Source: a bacterium (GTDB lineage: Bacteria > Myxococcota_A > UBA9160 > UBA6930). Taken from it: a stretch of 62,475 nt of DNA. The stretch covers positions 1 through 62,475 of the forward strand of contig JAAELW010000415.1 in assembly GCA_024226235.1 (NCBI GenBank), in the 5' to 3' direction. Position numbers and translations under genes: made by a program. The number at the start of each line of letters is the position of its first letter. The first letter of the stretch is position 1. Below the pieces are notes generated by a model that saw nothing but the letters and a program-made list of their open reading frames with translations, was not told the DNA's origin and ran no database searches. Shown here one piece after another: positions 35,376-44,109 of the stretch.

Positions 35376-36251
35376 TCACCCCCACAGTGCGATCATCACG
35401 ACGCCCGTGACCGTAGCGATCCCGCCCAGTAGCCGGCGCCAGGTCGTGTGCTCGCCCAACAATGCTACGGCGATGCCAAGTGCGAACAGCACCGACATCT
35501 GACGCACAGCCACCACGTAGCTGGCCGGTGCTGTCCGATAGGCTTCGAGAATCAGTCCGTAGCCGACGAATCCGATGGATGCGGCAGCCATGGACCGGAC
35601 CCGATGCCGGCGCCAGGCTTCGAGCAGCTGTTCGCGTCGCAGGCGGCGGAGCGCCAGTGGCAGGAAGCCCAGCCACCCGGTGAATGAGATCAGCAGGTAC
35701 ATCACCGCCGACCGAGGGAGCTCCCCGCGCCACGGAGAAGCCGATACCTGGGCCATGACCTGCTTGTCGAGCAGGGAGTACGCCACAGTGGTCGCCAGCG
35801 TGAAGTAGGCGAGCTGCAGGCCGCGCCCGCCTCGGGGCCCCCTGGGTGCGGTTCCCTGCAGTACCCAGATTCCAGACGCCACGATTGCAATCCCGAGCCC
35901 GCCGACCAGGCTCAGCTGCTCCCCGAGCAGCGGCACTGCAATGAACGGAAGCAGTGCCGGGGTCGAACGGATGATCGGGTAGGCCAGCGAGAGGTCGGAC
36001 TCGTCCAGGGTGCGGCTCAGCCCGTACCAATAGAGCCCGTGTGCGACGCCCGTCGCAGCGAGCAGCAGCCACACCTGGGCTCCGAGCTCAGGGAGGGCCA
36101 TCCAGGGCGTCAGCATGGCGCCCACGGCCACCGTGAGGCTCCCCTGCAACACATTGAAGGCGACCGGATCGCCGCTGCCTTTGATCGAGGCACTCCACAC
36201 CGCGTGGAGCAATGCGCTGGCCATCACCATCCAGAGCTCCGGACCATCCAT
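35376..36251 (-). CDS. EamA/DMT-family transporter
   Basis: The protein is 291 residues with ten predicted TM helices in two EamA repeats. The second repeat ends with SVLFALGIAVALLGEHTTWRRLLGG, the family's typical last pair of helices. These transporters export or import small metabolites, amino acids or nucleotide sugars, and direction cannot be told. ATG 36251 starts at the first helix (WMVMASALLHAVWSASIK); a longer in-frame stretch upstream contains repeats and is probably not translated. It is divergent from ctaB across a 170-bp gap that holds an 18-bp tandem repeat. Confidence 0.88.
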   Translation of the reverse strand: MDGPELWMVMASALLHAVWSASIKGSGDPVAFNVLQGSLTVAVGAMLTPWMALPELGAQVWLLLAATGVAHGLYWYGLSRTLDESDLSLAYPIIRSTPALLPFIAVPLLGEQLSLVGGLGIAIVASGIWVLQGTAPRGPRGGRGLQLAYFTLATTVAYSLLDKQVMAQVSASPWRGELPRSAVMYLLISFTGWLGFLPLALRRLRREQLLEAWRRHRVRSMAAASIGFVGYGLILEAYRTAPASYVVAVRQMSVLFALGIAVALLGEHTTWRRLLGGIATVTGVVMIALWG

Positions 36252-36343
36252 GGGCCGACGGTAGTGGATCGCTCGCGCAGTTCTCAGCGCCGTAGCGGGC
36301 TTTAGGGGGTTGAACCCGGTCTGAATCCGGCCCCAGTCCGGCC

Positions 36344-36379
36344 CGGCAGGAGACTCGAACCCGGCTGGAGACTCGAACC
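36344..36379. repeat. Tandem 18-bp repeat
   Basis: Two head-to-tail copies of CGGCWGGAGACTCGAACC (36344-36361, 36362-36379) differ at one base. They lie in the divergent gap between the EamA and ctaB genes, 43 bp before the ctaB start. The complement contains GGTTCGAGTCTCC, which resembles the T-loop core of tRNA genes, but no tRNA body can be folded around it. Confidence 0.7.
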
Positions 36380-36421
36380 GCGAATTCGTATCCTGTGCGG
36401 CGCAAAGGAGATGTCGCCCGC

Positions 36422-37309
36422 ATGAGCGCCCCTGCCCAGCCTGCACATTCCAGCAGTTTTTCGAACTATCTGGCACTTACGAAGCCGCGCATCCTCCTGC
36501 TCGTGATCTTCACCGCGCTGCCGGTGATGGGCATGCCGGCTGGTGGCTGGCCGGCGCTGTCCACCATTGCGGTGGTGCTGCTGGGAATCGCGGTCGCGGC
36601 CGCCGCGGCGAACACGCTGAACATGTACATCGAACGGGATCGCGATGCGCTGATGGAACGCACCCGCAACCGCCCGCTTCCAATGGCGCGCCTTACTGCA
36701 GGGTCGGCGCTTGCCTTTGGGGTGGTGCTCTCGTTGCTCTCCACCGGAATCCTCTTCTTTGCGGGAGGCCTGCCCGCGGCCCTGTGGGGTGTGGCCAGCA
36801 TCTTCTTCTATGTCTTCGTCTACACGATCTGGCTGAAGCCGCGCTCGGTCTACAACGCGGTCATCGGCGGAGCAGCGGGCGCTGCCGCGCCGCTGATCGC
36901 GGATGCAGCGGTCAACGGCAGTGTGGGCGTTCCCGGGTTGCTGCTCTTCTCGATCGTGTTCCTCTGGCAGCCGCCCCATGTCTGGGCGATCGCTCTGTAT
37001 CGCAGTGGCGACTACGCGGCTGCGGGCATTCCGATGATGCCGGATGCGATCGGTCCTGAGCGCACTCGTTGGCAGATGCTCTGGTACACGCTCGGACTGG
37101 TGGTGATTTCCATGCTGCCAGTCCCCCTGGGTCTGCTCGGGGTCACCTACGCGGTGGCAGCCATCGGTCTGAACGCCTGGTTCGTCTGGGTGGGGGTTCA
37201 GTTGATCCGCGAGCGCACGGAAGATGCCGCTCGTCGCGTCTTCTTCTCGTCCCTCGCCTACTTGTTCCTGTTGTTTGGCGCAATGATCGCGGACTTGCTC
37301 GTTCGCTGA
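36422..37309 (+). CDS. ctaB: Protoheme IX farnesyltransferase (heme O synthase)
   Basis: The product is 295 residues with about eight TM helices of the UbiA prenyltransferase superfamily. The first prenyl-diphosphate motif is NMYIERDRDALMERTRNRPL, with Asn67, Asp73 and Asp75; Glu71 stands where most CtaB/CyoE have the first Asp. Conserved FLWQPPHVWAIALY follows. It converts heme B to heme O for heme-copper oxidases, so aerobic respiration is implied although no oxidase subunit gene is in the window. AAGGAG lies 11 bp before ATG 36422. The gene converges on leuS. Confidence 0.94.
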   Translation: MSAPAQPAHSSSFSNYLALTKPRILLLVIFTALPVMGMPAGGWPALSTIAVVLLGIAVAAAAANTLNMYIERDRDALMERTRNRPLPMARLTAGSALAFGVVLSLLSTGILFFAGGLPAALWGVASIFFYVFVYTIWLKPRSVYNAVIGGAAGAAAPLIADAAVNGSVGVPGLLLFSIVFLWQPPHVWAIALYRSGDYAAAGIPMMPDAIGPERTRWQMLWYTLGLVVISMLPVPLGLLGVTYAVAAIGLNAWFVWVGVQLIRERTEDAARRVFFSSLAYLFLLFGAMIADLLVR

Positions 37310-37317
37310 CACCGCCT

Positions 37318-37394
37318 CCGCCGCGGGCCAGCGGCGGGGTTGTATGCGGGGTAGGTCAGGGTCCCGCAGCCCGATCCCTTCGGATGGGTTGCTG
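37318..37394. terminator. Two hairpins between convergent ctaB and leuS
   Basis: CCGCCGC/GCGGCGG with a 6-nt loop (37318-37337) lies just after ctaB. A second hairpin with GCAG...ATCC-CTTC-GGAT...CTGC (37366-37394) abuts the leuS stop. Neither has a T-tract, so this is a probable but not textbook bidirectional termination region. Confidence 0.4.
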
Positions 37395-40004
37395 CTAGAC
37401 GACGATGTTTACGAGCCGCCCCGGCACCACGATGACCTTTCGGGGCTCTTTCCCGTCCAGGTGTCGCTGGACGTTCTCGGTGGCCAGAGCCGCGTCCCGT
37501 ACGGTGGTTTCGTCGGCATTGGCAGGAACCCGGATTTCGTCCCGGCGCTTGCCGTTGACCTGTACGGCCACGGTGATGGTGTCTTCGACGAGCAGAGTCG
37601 GATCTGCCTCTGGCCAGGCTTCATGGGTCAGGGAAGCGGTGTTTCCCAGGTGGCTCCACAGCTCCTCGGCCAGATGCGGGGCAAACGGGGCCAGCATCCT
37701 GACGAATGCCACCGCGCCAGCGCGGGGTACCGAGCCATCCCGGCTGATGTCGCGGGACCAGACCATCAGCTTGGAGATGGCGGTATTCGGCTGAATGGCC
37801 TCCATGTCTCCCGTGACGCCCGCGATCGTTCTGGCGGTGAGGCGCGCCTGCTCTTCGGTCCCGTCACCATCGCAGAGTGTCTCCTCGGTGACGAGGCGGT
37901 GGGCGCGTTGTAGGAAGCGGAAGCAGCCCGGTATGCCGTCCGTCGACCAGGGCGCGCCCTTTTCGAGGGGACCCATGAAGAGTTCGTAGAGGCGCATCGA
38001 ATCGGCGCCGAACTCGTCGATGACGTCGTCCGGCGAGACCACGTTTCCCCGGCTCTTCGACATTTTTTCGGTGACTTCTTCCAGCGGGATGTCTTCGAGG
38101 GTCGGGTGGACAGGTACGTCGTCTTCATCGAAGCGCACGTCAGGCCGCAAGAGCCAGCGTGCCTTCACCTCGTCCCCGGTTGCAGCAGCGATCGCGCGCT
38201 CTCCCTCGAAGCGCACCGCCGAGGCGGGATAGGCATGCAGTGCGGCGTTCGGATCGTCCGACAGGTTGTCGTCGTAGTAGCGGTAGGCGTGGCCCAGGAT
38301 CATGCCCGGGTTGAGGAGCTTCTGGAAGGGTTCCTTCGTCGAGACCAGTCCGCAGTCGTACAGGACCTTGTGCCAGAAACGCGCGTAGAGCAGGTGGAGT
38401 ACTGCGTGCTCGGCGCCACCGACGTACAGGTCGACGGGCATCCAGTAGCGCTCGGCCTCTGTGGACCAGGCCTCGGCATCGTTGTGGGGATCGCAGAAGC
38501 GCAGGAAGTACCAGCAGCTGCCCGCCCATTGGGGCATGGTGTTGGGGTCGCGGCGGGCATTCGCGCCCGTTTCCGGATCGCTCGTCTGGATCCACTCCGG
38601 GACGCGGGAGAGCGGTGTCTCGAACTCTCCGGTGGGTGCCCAATCGTCGAGCTTCGGCAGCGTGATCGGGAGCTGGTCTTCGGGAACGAGCTTGACCGTG
38701 CCGTCATCGAGGTGCATCACGGGGAAGGGTTCGCCCCAGTAGCGTTGCCGGCTGAAGAGCCAGTCGCGCAGCTTGTAGTTGATCGTCGCCTCGCCTTTGC
38801 CCTGCTCCTCGAGCCAGTCGTTCATCCGGGCCTTCGCCTCTTTGGTCTGCAGGCCATCGAGGAAGCCCGAGTTCAGCGCGGTTCCGTGGCCAGTGAAGGC
38901 CGCTTCGGCCAGATTGCCCCCGGCGACGACCTCGAGGATCGGAAGGTCGAACCTGGTGGCGAAGGCGTAGTCGCGCTCGTCGTGGCCCGGGACGGCCATG
39001 ATCGCGCCGGTTCCGTAGGATGCCAGCACGTAGTCGGCGATCCAGACGGGGATGCGCGCATCATTGACCGGGTTCGTTGCGAAGGCTCCGGTGAAGACTC
39101 CGGTCTTGTCTTCGCCGTCGGCCATGCGAGCGCGCTCGCTCTTTCGAGCGGCTTCGGCGACATAGGCCTCGACGTCGCTGCGCTGCGCCTCTGTGGTGAG
39201 CTTCCGAACCAGCGGATGCTCCGGAGCCAGCACCATGTAGGTGGCGCCGAAGAGGGTGTCCGGTCGGGTCGTGAACACCTCGATCGTCGTGTCGCCATCC
39301 ACGATCGGGAAAGCGACCCGAGCTCCCTCGGAGCGCCCGATCCATTCCACCTGCATCCGCTTGATGCGTTCTGGCCAATCCACCAGATCGAGATCCGCGA
39401 GCAACCGCTCGGCGTATTCCGTGATCCGCAGCATCCATTGCCGCATCGGCAAGCGGACCACCGGATGCCCTCCGCGCTCGCTCTTGCCGTCGATCACTTC
39501 TTCGTTGGCGAGTACGGTCCCCAGCGCGGAGCACCAGTTGACGGCGACTTCGGCCTCGTAGGCGAGGCCGCGTTCGTGGAGCTTCTGGAAGATCCACTGG
39601 GTCCAGCGCACATAACGTGGATCGGTCGTGTCGACCTCCCGCGACCAGTCGTAGGAGAGTCCCAGGCTTCGGAGTTGGCGCCGGTAGGTATCGATGTTCC
39701 TCTGGGTCGTGATCGCGGGATGAGTGCCCGTTTCGACCGCGTGTTGCTCGGCCGGCAGGCCAAAGGCATCCCAGCCCATCGGGTGAAGTACGTTGAATCC
39801 ACGCATTCGCTTGTAGCGTGCGATCGCGTCGGTGCAGATGTAGCCCTTGGGATGGCCGACGTGGAGCCCTTGCCCGCTGGGGTAGGGGAACATGTCGAGC
39901 ACGTAGTACTTGGGGCGGGAAGGATCGACCTCGCAGCGGAAGCTTTCGTTGTCGAGCCAGTACCGCTGCCAACGCTCTTCGATTGTCTTGGGGTCATAGG
40001 CCAT
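37395..40004 (-). CDS. leuS: Leucyl-tRNA synthetase
   Basis: The protein is 869 residues, full length for bacterial LeuRS. The class I HIGH motif is HVGH (48-51, in MFPYPSGQGLHVGHP), and KMSKS appears as EKMSKSRGN near residue 648. The CP1 editing domain lies between (TTRPDTLFGATYMVLAPEH is its threonine-rich signature), and the C-terminal anticodon and tail domain is intact. It charges tRNA-Leu and clears norvaline or isoleucine mischarges. The ATG at 40004 lies in a CATG shared with an upstream frame of the divergent ppsR-type gene. About 67 bp separate the two preferred starts. Confidence 0.97.
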   Translation of the reverse strand: MAYDPKTIEERWQRYWLDNESFRCEVDPSRPKYYVLDMFPYPSGQGLHVGHPKGYICTDAIARYKRMRGFNVLHPMGWDAFGLPAEQHAVETGTHPAITTQRNIDTYRRQLRSLGLSYDWSREVDTTDPRYVRWTQWIFQKLHERGLAYEAEVAVNWCSALGTVLANEEVIDGKSERGGHPVVRLPMRQWMLRITEYAERLLADLDLVDWPERIKRMQVEWIGRSEGARVAFPIVDGDTTIEVFTTRPDTLFGATYMVLAPEHPLVRKLTTEAQRSDVEAYVAEAARKSERARMADGEDKTGVFTGAFATNPVNDARIPVWIADYVLASYGTGAIMAVPGHDERDYAFATRFDLPILEVVAGGNLAEAAFTGHGTALNSGFLDGLQTKEAKARMNDWLEEQGKGEATINYKLRDWLFSRQRYWGEPFPVMHLDDGTVKLVPEDQLPITLPKLDDWAPTGEFETPLSRVPEWIQTSDPETGANARRDPNTMPQWAGSCWYFLRFCDPHNDAEAWSTEAERYWMPVDLYVGGAEHAVLHLLYARFWHKVLYDCGLVSTKEPFQKLLNPGMILGHAYRYYDDNLSDDPNAALHAYPASAVRFEGERAIAAATGDEVKARWLLRPDVRFDEDDVPVHPTLEDIPLEEVTEKMSKSRGNVVSPDDVIDEFGADSMRLYELFMGPLEKGAPWSTDGIPGCFRFLQRAHRLVTEETLCDGDGTEEQARLTARTIAGVTGDMEAIQPNTAISKLMVWSRDISRDGSVPRAGAVAFVRMLAPFAPHLAEELWSHLGNTASLTHEAWPEADPTLLVEDTITVAVQVNGKRRDEIRVPANADETTVRDAALATENVQRHLDGKEPRKVIVVPGRLVNIVV

Positions 40005-40071
40005 GACGGATGGAAAGTGCCGGGCCCCCCGACCAGCGTCAACCTCGAACTGGCCCGCTAGCCTTCCCTGT

Positions 40072-40899
40072 GTGGCAGGCCAGACTCAGGACCCACAGGA
40101 TCGCCGGGAGCTCTACATCATCTCCGATGGCACCGGAGAGACCGCCCTTGCCTCGACGCAGGCGGCCGCCACCCAATTTCAGGACGACTTCACGGTCCGC
40201 ACGTTTGGAGAGGTCCGCCACGAGTCCCAGGTGCGTCGTATCCTGGAGCGCGCCGGGGAGGCCGGCGCGCTGGTGGTGTTCACGCTGGTTCACGAGCCCC
40301 TTGCCCGTGCGCTCCAGGATCGTGCCAAGAAGCTCGGCGTACCGACCGTCGATCTGCTCGGGCCCCTGATCGGATCCATCGCGACCCGCTACCGGGTCGA
40401 GCCTCAATACCGGCCCGGTGTGTTGCACGGCTTCTCGGACGACTATTTCCAACGTGTCGAGGCCGTCGAGTTCGCCGTTCGGCATGATGACGGGGCAAAC
40501 CTCCATACGCTCTTCGAGGCGGATCTCGTCTTGACCGGCGTCTCTCGGACGGGGAAGACGCCGCTCTCGATGTACCTGGCTCAACGCGGTTTCAAGACCG
40601 GCAATGTCCCGCTGATTCCCGGCATGGATCCATCTCGAGAGCTTCTGGAGATCGACCCGAAGCGGGTGTTCGGGCTGGTGGTCGACGCGGCGACCCTGCT
40701 CGGCATTCGCAAGGCTCGCCTGCGCCAACTGGGCGCACCGCCCTACAGCACCTACGACGAGCCCGGGAGCGTCACCCACGAGCTGCGCCGCGCCCGCCGT
40801 CTGTTCCGCCAGAACGGCTGGAGAGCCGTCGACATCACCGGGAAGGCAGTAGAAGAAAACGCCTCTCGCATCCTGGAACTCTTCCACCGCCGCCTGTAA
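40072..40899 (+). CDS. ppsR: PEP synthase/PPDK regulatory protein (bifunctional kinase/phosphorylase)
   Basis: The protein is 275 residues of the DUF299 family. IISDGTGETA (17-25) and the P-loop-like GVSRTGKTPLSMYLA (about 156-170) are the family signatures. It uses ADP to inactivate and Pi to reactivate PEP synthetase or pyruvate phosphate dikinase by phosphorylating the active-site Thr. The target gene is not in the window, though the PEP-consuming ptsP is 6 kb away. GTG 40072 is preferred to ATG 40003, whose extra 23 residues do not match the family and whose start codon overlaps that of leuS on the other strand. Confidence 0.92.
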   Translation: MAGQTQDPQDRRELYIISDGTGETALASTQAAATQFQDDFTVRTFGEVRHESQVRRILERAGEAGALVVFTLVHEPLARALQDRAKKLGVPTVDLLGPLIGSIATRYRVEPQYRPGVLHGFSDDYFQRVEAVEFAVRHDDGANLHTLFEADLVLTGVSRTGKTPLSMYLAQRGFKTGNVPLIPGMDPSRELLEIDPKRVFGLVVDAATLLGIRKARLRQLGAPPYSTYDEPGSVTHELRRARRLFRQNGWRAVDITGKAVEENASRILELFHRRL

Positions 40900-40936
40900 G
40901 AAGAGTCAAGAAACGGCCCCGTTTCTTGACTCTTCT
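40899..40936. terminator. Perfect 18-bp palindrome between convergent stops
   Basis: AGAAGAGTCAAGAAACGG (40899-40916) pairs perfectly with 40919-40936 around a 2-nt centre CC. It exactly spans the 36 bases between the ppsR-type stop codon and the stop codon of the RND gene, using the last base of one and the last base of the other. It is likely a shared bidirectional transcription stop; no T-tract follows on either strand. Confidence 0.65.
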
Positions 40937-43900
40937 CAACGCGTTCCGAGACGGGGGCGGATGATGGCGAGCAGGGCTGGCACGATCGTGATCGAGCCGA
41001 GCATGTTGATGACCATCAGGATGGCCAGCAGCCAGGCCATCTCGGATTGGAAGCGCAGGTTCGATGCGGTCCAGGTGGCAATTCCGGCGACCAGGGTGGT
41101 GGCGGTAAAGCTGACGGCCATGCCGGTGGTTCGGATCGCCCGGCGCAAGGCTTCGTCGAGGCCTGCTTCGCTCGATGCGATCTCCTGGCGAACCCTGTCG
41201 ACGATGTAGATCGCGTAGTCGACCCCCAGGCCGACACCTACCGACTGGACCGGAAGGGTGCTGATGTTCAAGCCCACGCCGGCGGTGGCCATGTAGGCCA
41301 GGGAGAGCATCGTCGCAGTGGCCAGCTGGATCACGATGATCGATCCGATCCACAGCGATCGGTAGGTCAGGGTCTGGAGGATGAGCACCACCAGGAGAAT
41401 CAGCGAGATGTTGGCAATGTGACCTCGCTCGACTTCCTCGTTCACCGCGGCCAGCACACCCATGACGCCACCAGCCATCACGAATCGAACACCGCGGGAC
41501 CAGGAGCGGGTCGGTTGATAGCGAGGTGCTCCATTGATGGCGTCGAGGTCATGGACGATCAGGTTGCGGGTCTTCATCGTGACGGCGTGAATGCCGAGCT
41601 GCTCGTTCTCGTAAACTGCATCGACGTCTGATACGCCCCAGTTCTGCAGTTCCGGAGGCCATGGGAAGAACTCTCCCTCCCCGACGGATTGCATTTCGCG
41701 GTGGTAGTCGCGCATGGCGGCTCTGGCGAATTCCTCGAGCCATGCAGGGGCCTCGTTCTCGTTCGGAAGCTCGGGAATGTCGGCGGAGGTGTAACTCCCG
41801 GACGCATCGCGGCTCGTCACACGGAGGGTGTGGCCCCGCCGTGGGAGCATCGGTCCGAACATGTAGTAGATGCCGTCGATCCACTTCTGGTAGTCAAAGA
41901 AGCCGGAATCGGGTCTGGCGCTGTCCTGTTCGAGACTGAGGCCGAGCTTTCCGACCGGGTTCAGGCGAATGAAATCCTCCGCCGCATGCACCACCCGGCT
42001 CAGCGTGTCCCCCTTGTGATCCGGATAGAAGAATCCCAGGTTGGCCTTGCTGTCGTCGTCGGTGGCGTAGGGCCGGAGGAAGCCGGGGGAGCCGTTCCGA
42101 CGCAGTTGGAAGAGCACGTTGCGCACGGTCCCTGGGTCGCGCGGGATGAAATTCCACTTCGGATCGCCATAGTGGTTCTGCTGCCAGTAGGCGCGAATGA
42201 TCGGCACGAGAGAAACCGAGACACGCAGGTTCGTATGAGTGCCCATCCAGCGCTCGAATTCCTCCATCTTCTGGATGATCGCGGGGTCCGCGGTGGCCTC
42301 TTCGCGATCACCATCGGCATAGATCACGAAGGAGTCCACGCCACCGAAGCGGCTGGCGATGGCGGCGGTCGCGAGGTTGAACGGGTGATCCTCTGCCAGC
42401 AGCGGTGTTCCTGGTCTCGCTTCGCCGATCTTGCTCTGGTTGAAGACGATCCAGGAGGAGGATGCCAGCAGTCCGATGGCGAGGCCCGCGACCAGGAATT
42501 TCGTCGTCGGGTCGGTGACGAAGTTCCCGGTGGCTCGTAGCAGGCGGGACATCAGCGTCGGGACATGGTGCAGGGCGGCTCGAGGCGGCGGCATGGAACA
42601 GTTCAGGATCGGGTGCAGGATGACCACGGTGAACAGGATGCTGAACACCCAGAACGCACCGAACACCGCCAGGTCACGCATCTGGGGAATGGAGGTCATC
42701 AGGATCACCAACAGCCCCAGCGCGTCGGTAATGATGCCCAGGGTGGCTGGTACGATGAGGTTCGCCATCGCAACTGTCGCGGCGGCGATCTTTGCCTGCT
42801 CCGCGTCGTTGCCGAGCCGCGGCATCAGGGCCTCGAAGTCCTCCAGGAATCGCTCTGCCATCTGCACGGAATGAGAAACGGCCCGCGCCGTGATGATCAT
42901 CGGAATCACGAGCACCAGTGGATCGAATGTGATGCCCATCCATCCGGTGAAGCCCAGGCCCCAGATGGAGGTCGTCAGGGCGGTGATCAGGGGAATCACG
43001 ACGCCTTGGATGCGGCGGAAGTAGGCAAGCAGGAGGACGAAGGTGAGGACGACCGTGAGCAGGACGTATTGAACGATCTCAAACGCATGCGTGAGGACCC
43101 AGCCGGTACCGATCGGATCGCCCGAGATGAAGATGTGGTGGTTCTCATCCTCCTCGGGCTCCCAGATCCATTCGCCCTCGGTGCAGGCCACACCGCTCTC
43201 GATTTCACCGGCGGTGCACTTCCAGCCGTTCTTGATCCGCTGCACATGGTCGAAGACCGCCATGTAGACCTCGCGGCCGGACAGGCGATCGGTGATGAAA
43301 TTGGCCGAGAGGAGTGCACCCTTCTCGTCGCGTGAAACAAGGCGCCCAAATATGAAGGGCGGGTTCTGCCGCACTTTCTCGCGGATTGCGTCCGCTTCCT
43401 TCTGGGTCTTCGGGATCGCGTCGATCAAGACCTCCGAGCTGATCGCGCCGTCGGGTTCGATTGTCACGACGCGGGTGGAGGCATGGGTGAGCGACTGGAC
43501 CCGGTCGTGGTTCACCGGGTAGGGGGGGAACTTCCGATCGAGGATCCTGATCAGCCGGGTGGTGTCGAGCTTTGCGTCATTGGGGAGGCTGGTTTCGAGC
43601 TGCTCCCGGTAGGCGTTGCGTGCGCCGATCTGGCTGTCGTAGCCCTCTCCATCCAGCCGGTGTGTGATCCGCGTCAGTTTCTCGAGTGTTTCCGGCGTGA
43701 AGATCGTCCCCTTCTTCACGACGACTGCGATTGCGACCAGCGAGGAGGATCCGAAGGTCTTGGCGAACTCGTCCTGGGCGTGGACGAAGGGATGGTCCGG
43801 CCATTGGGAGCGCGCATTGGCGTCGATACGCACGACGGGGCCGGGGAATTCGTAGCCAAGGCTCGACGAGACCGCGTTCAAGGTCGGGTAGAGGAAGAAC

Positions 43901-44013
43901 AGCGTTGTCAGGAGGAGGCCGAGCGCAATGACGAAGCGGTACCGCACGACCCAACCAGCAAAGCGGAGCGTTGCGATTTCGCGATCCGGATCCTGTCCGG
44001 GTTGTTCGGCCAT
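40936..44013 (-). CDS. RND/MMPL-type giant permease (paralogue 1)
   Basis: The protein is 1025 residues and shows the two-fold RND layout: TM1 (about 28-46), a large periplasmic loop with FPGPVVRIDANARSQWPDH, TMs 2-6 containing ITARAVSHSVQMAERFLEDF, a second half with another loop, and TMs 8-12 ending SVGVGLGVDYAIYIVDRVR. Motif VDYAIY marks the sterol-sensing/MMPL type rather than AcrB. Relatives export lipids, hopanoids or other hydrophobic compounds. Compared with the upstream paralogue it has an extra segment in loop 1 with two Cys (KCTAGEIESGVACTEGEW). It follows the paralogue by 96 bp on the same strand. Confidence 0.88.
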   Translation of the reverse strand: MAEQPGQDPDREIATLRFAGWVVRYRFVIALGLLLTTLFFLYPTLNAVSSSLGYEFPGPVVRIDANARSQWPDHPFVHAQDEFAKTFGSSSLVAIAVVVKKGTIFTPETLEKLTRITHRLDGEGYDSQIGARNAYREQLETSLPNDAKLDTTRLIRILDRKFPPYPVNHDRVQSLTHASTRVVTIEPDGAISSEVLIDAIPKTQKEADAIREKVRQNPPFIFGRLVSRDEKGALLSANFITDRLSGREVYMAVFDHVQRIKNGWKCTAGEIESGVACTEGEWIWEPEEDENHHIFISGDPIGTGWVLTHAFEIVQYVLLTVVLTFVLLLAYFRRIQGVVIPLITALTTSIWGLGFTGWMGITFDPLVLVIPMIITARAVSHSVQMAERFLEDFEALMPRLGNDAEQAKIAAATVAMANLIVPATLGIITDALGLLVILMTSIPQMRDLAVFGAFWVFSILFTVVILHPILNCSMPPPRAALHHVPTLMSRLLRATGNFVTDPTTKFLVAGLAIGLLASSSWIVFNQSKIGEARPGTPLLAEDHPFNLATAAIASRFGGVDSFVIYADGDREEATADPAIIQKMEEFERWMGTHTNLRVSVSLVPIIRAYWQQNHYGDPKWNFIPRDPGTVRNVLFQLRRNGSPGFLRPYATDDDSKANLGFFYPDHKGDTLSRVVHAAEDFIRLNPVGKLGLSLEQDSARPDSGFFDYQKWIDGIYYMFGPMLPRRGHTLRVTSRDASGSYTSADIPELPNENEAPAWLEEFARAAMRDYHREMQSVGEGEFFPWPPELQNWGVSDVDAVYENEQLGIHAVTMKTRNLIVHDLDAINGAPRYQPTRSWSRGVRFVMAGGVMGVLAAVNEEVERGHIANISLILLVVLILQTLTYRSLWIGSIIVIQLATATMLSLAYMATAGVGLNISTLPVQSVGVGLGVDYAIYIVDRVRQEIASSEAGLDEALRRAIRTTGMAVSFTATTLVAGIATWTASNLRFQSEMAWLLAILMVINMLGSITIVPALLAIIRPRLGTR

Positions 44014-44051
44014 CGGCCTGTTGCCGCCTCCTCAGGGTCCCCGTGAGCGGC

Positions 44052-44086
44052 GACGGCCCGACCCGGGAAACCCAGGCCGGGCCGTC
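44052..44086. terminator. GC-rich hairpin between the two RND genes
   Basis: GACGGCCCG (44052-44060) and CGGGCCGTC (44078-44086) form a 9-bp perfect stem with a 17-nt loop that contains CCCGGG. It lies between the upstream RND stop and the downstream RND start on the same transcript. It could attenuate read-through or stabilise the upstream mRNA. No T-tract is present. Confidence 0.4.
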
Positions 44087-44109
44087 TTGGGTAAGGGGCG
44101 CGTTGGCGC

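Noticed and set aside
36344-36379. Possible tRNA gene
   Set aside because: The T-arm-like core on the minus strand cannot form a 5-bp T stem, and no acceptor, D or anticodon arm can be built around it.
36302-37312. 336-codon frame antisense to ctaB
   Set aside because: It is rich in His, Arg and Gln as expected for the reverse of a membrane-protein gene, and heme O synthase motifs are intact on the other strand.
38106-40061. 651-codon frame antisense to leuS
   Set aside because: leuS is complete with HIGH and KMSKS; the antisense frame shows no fold motif.
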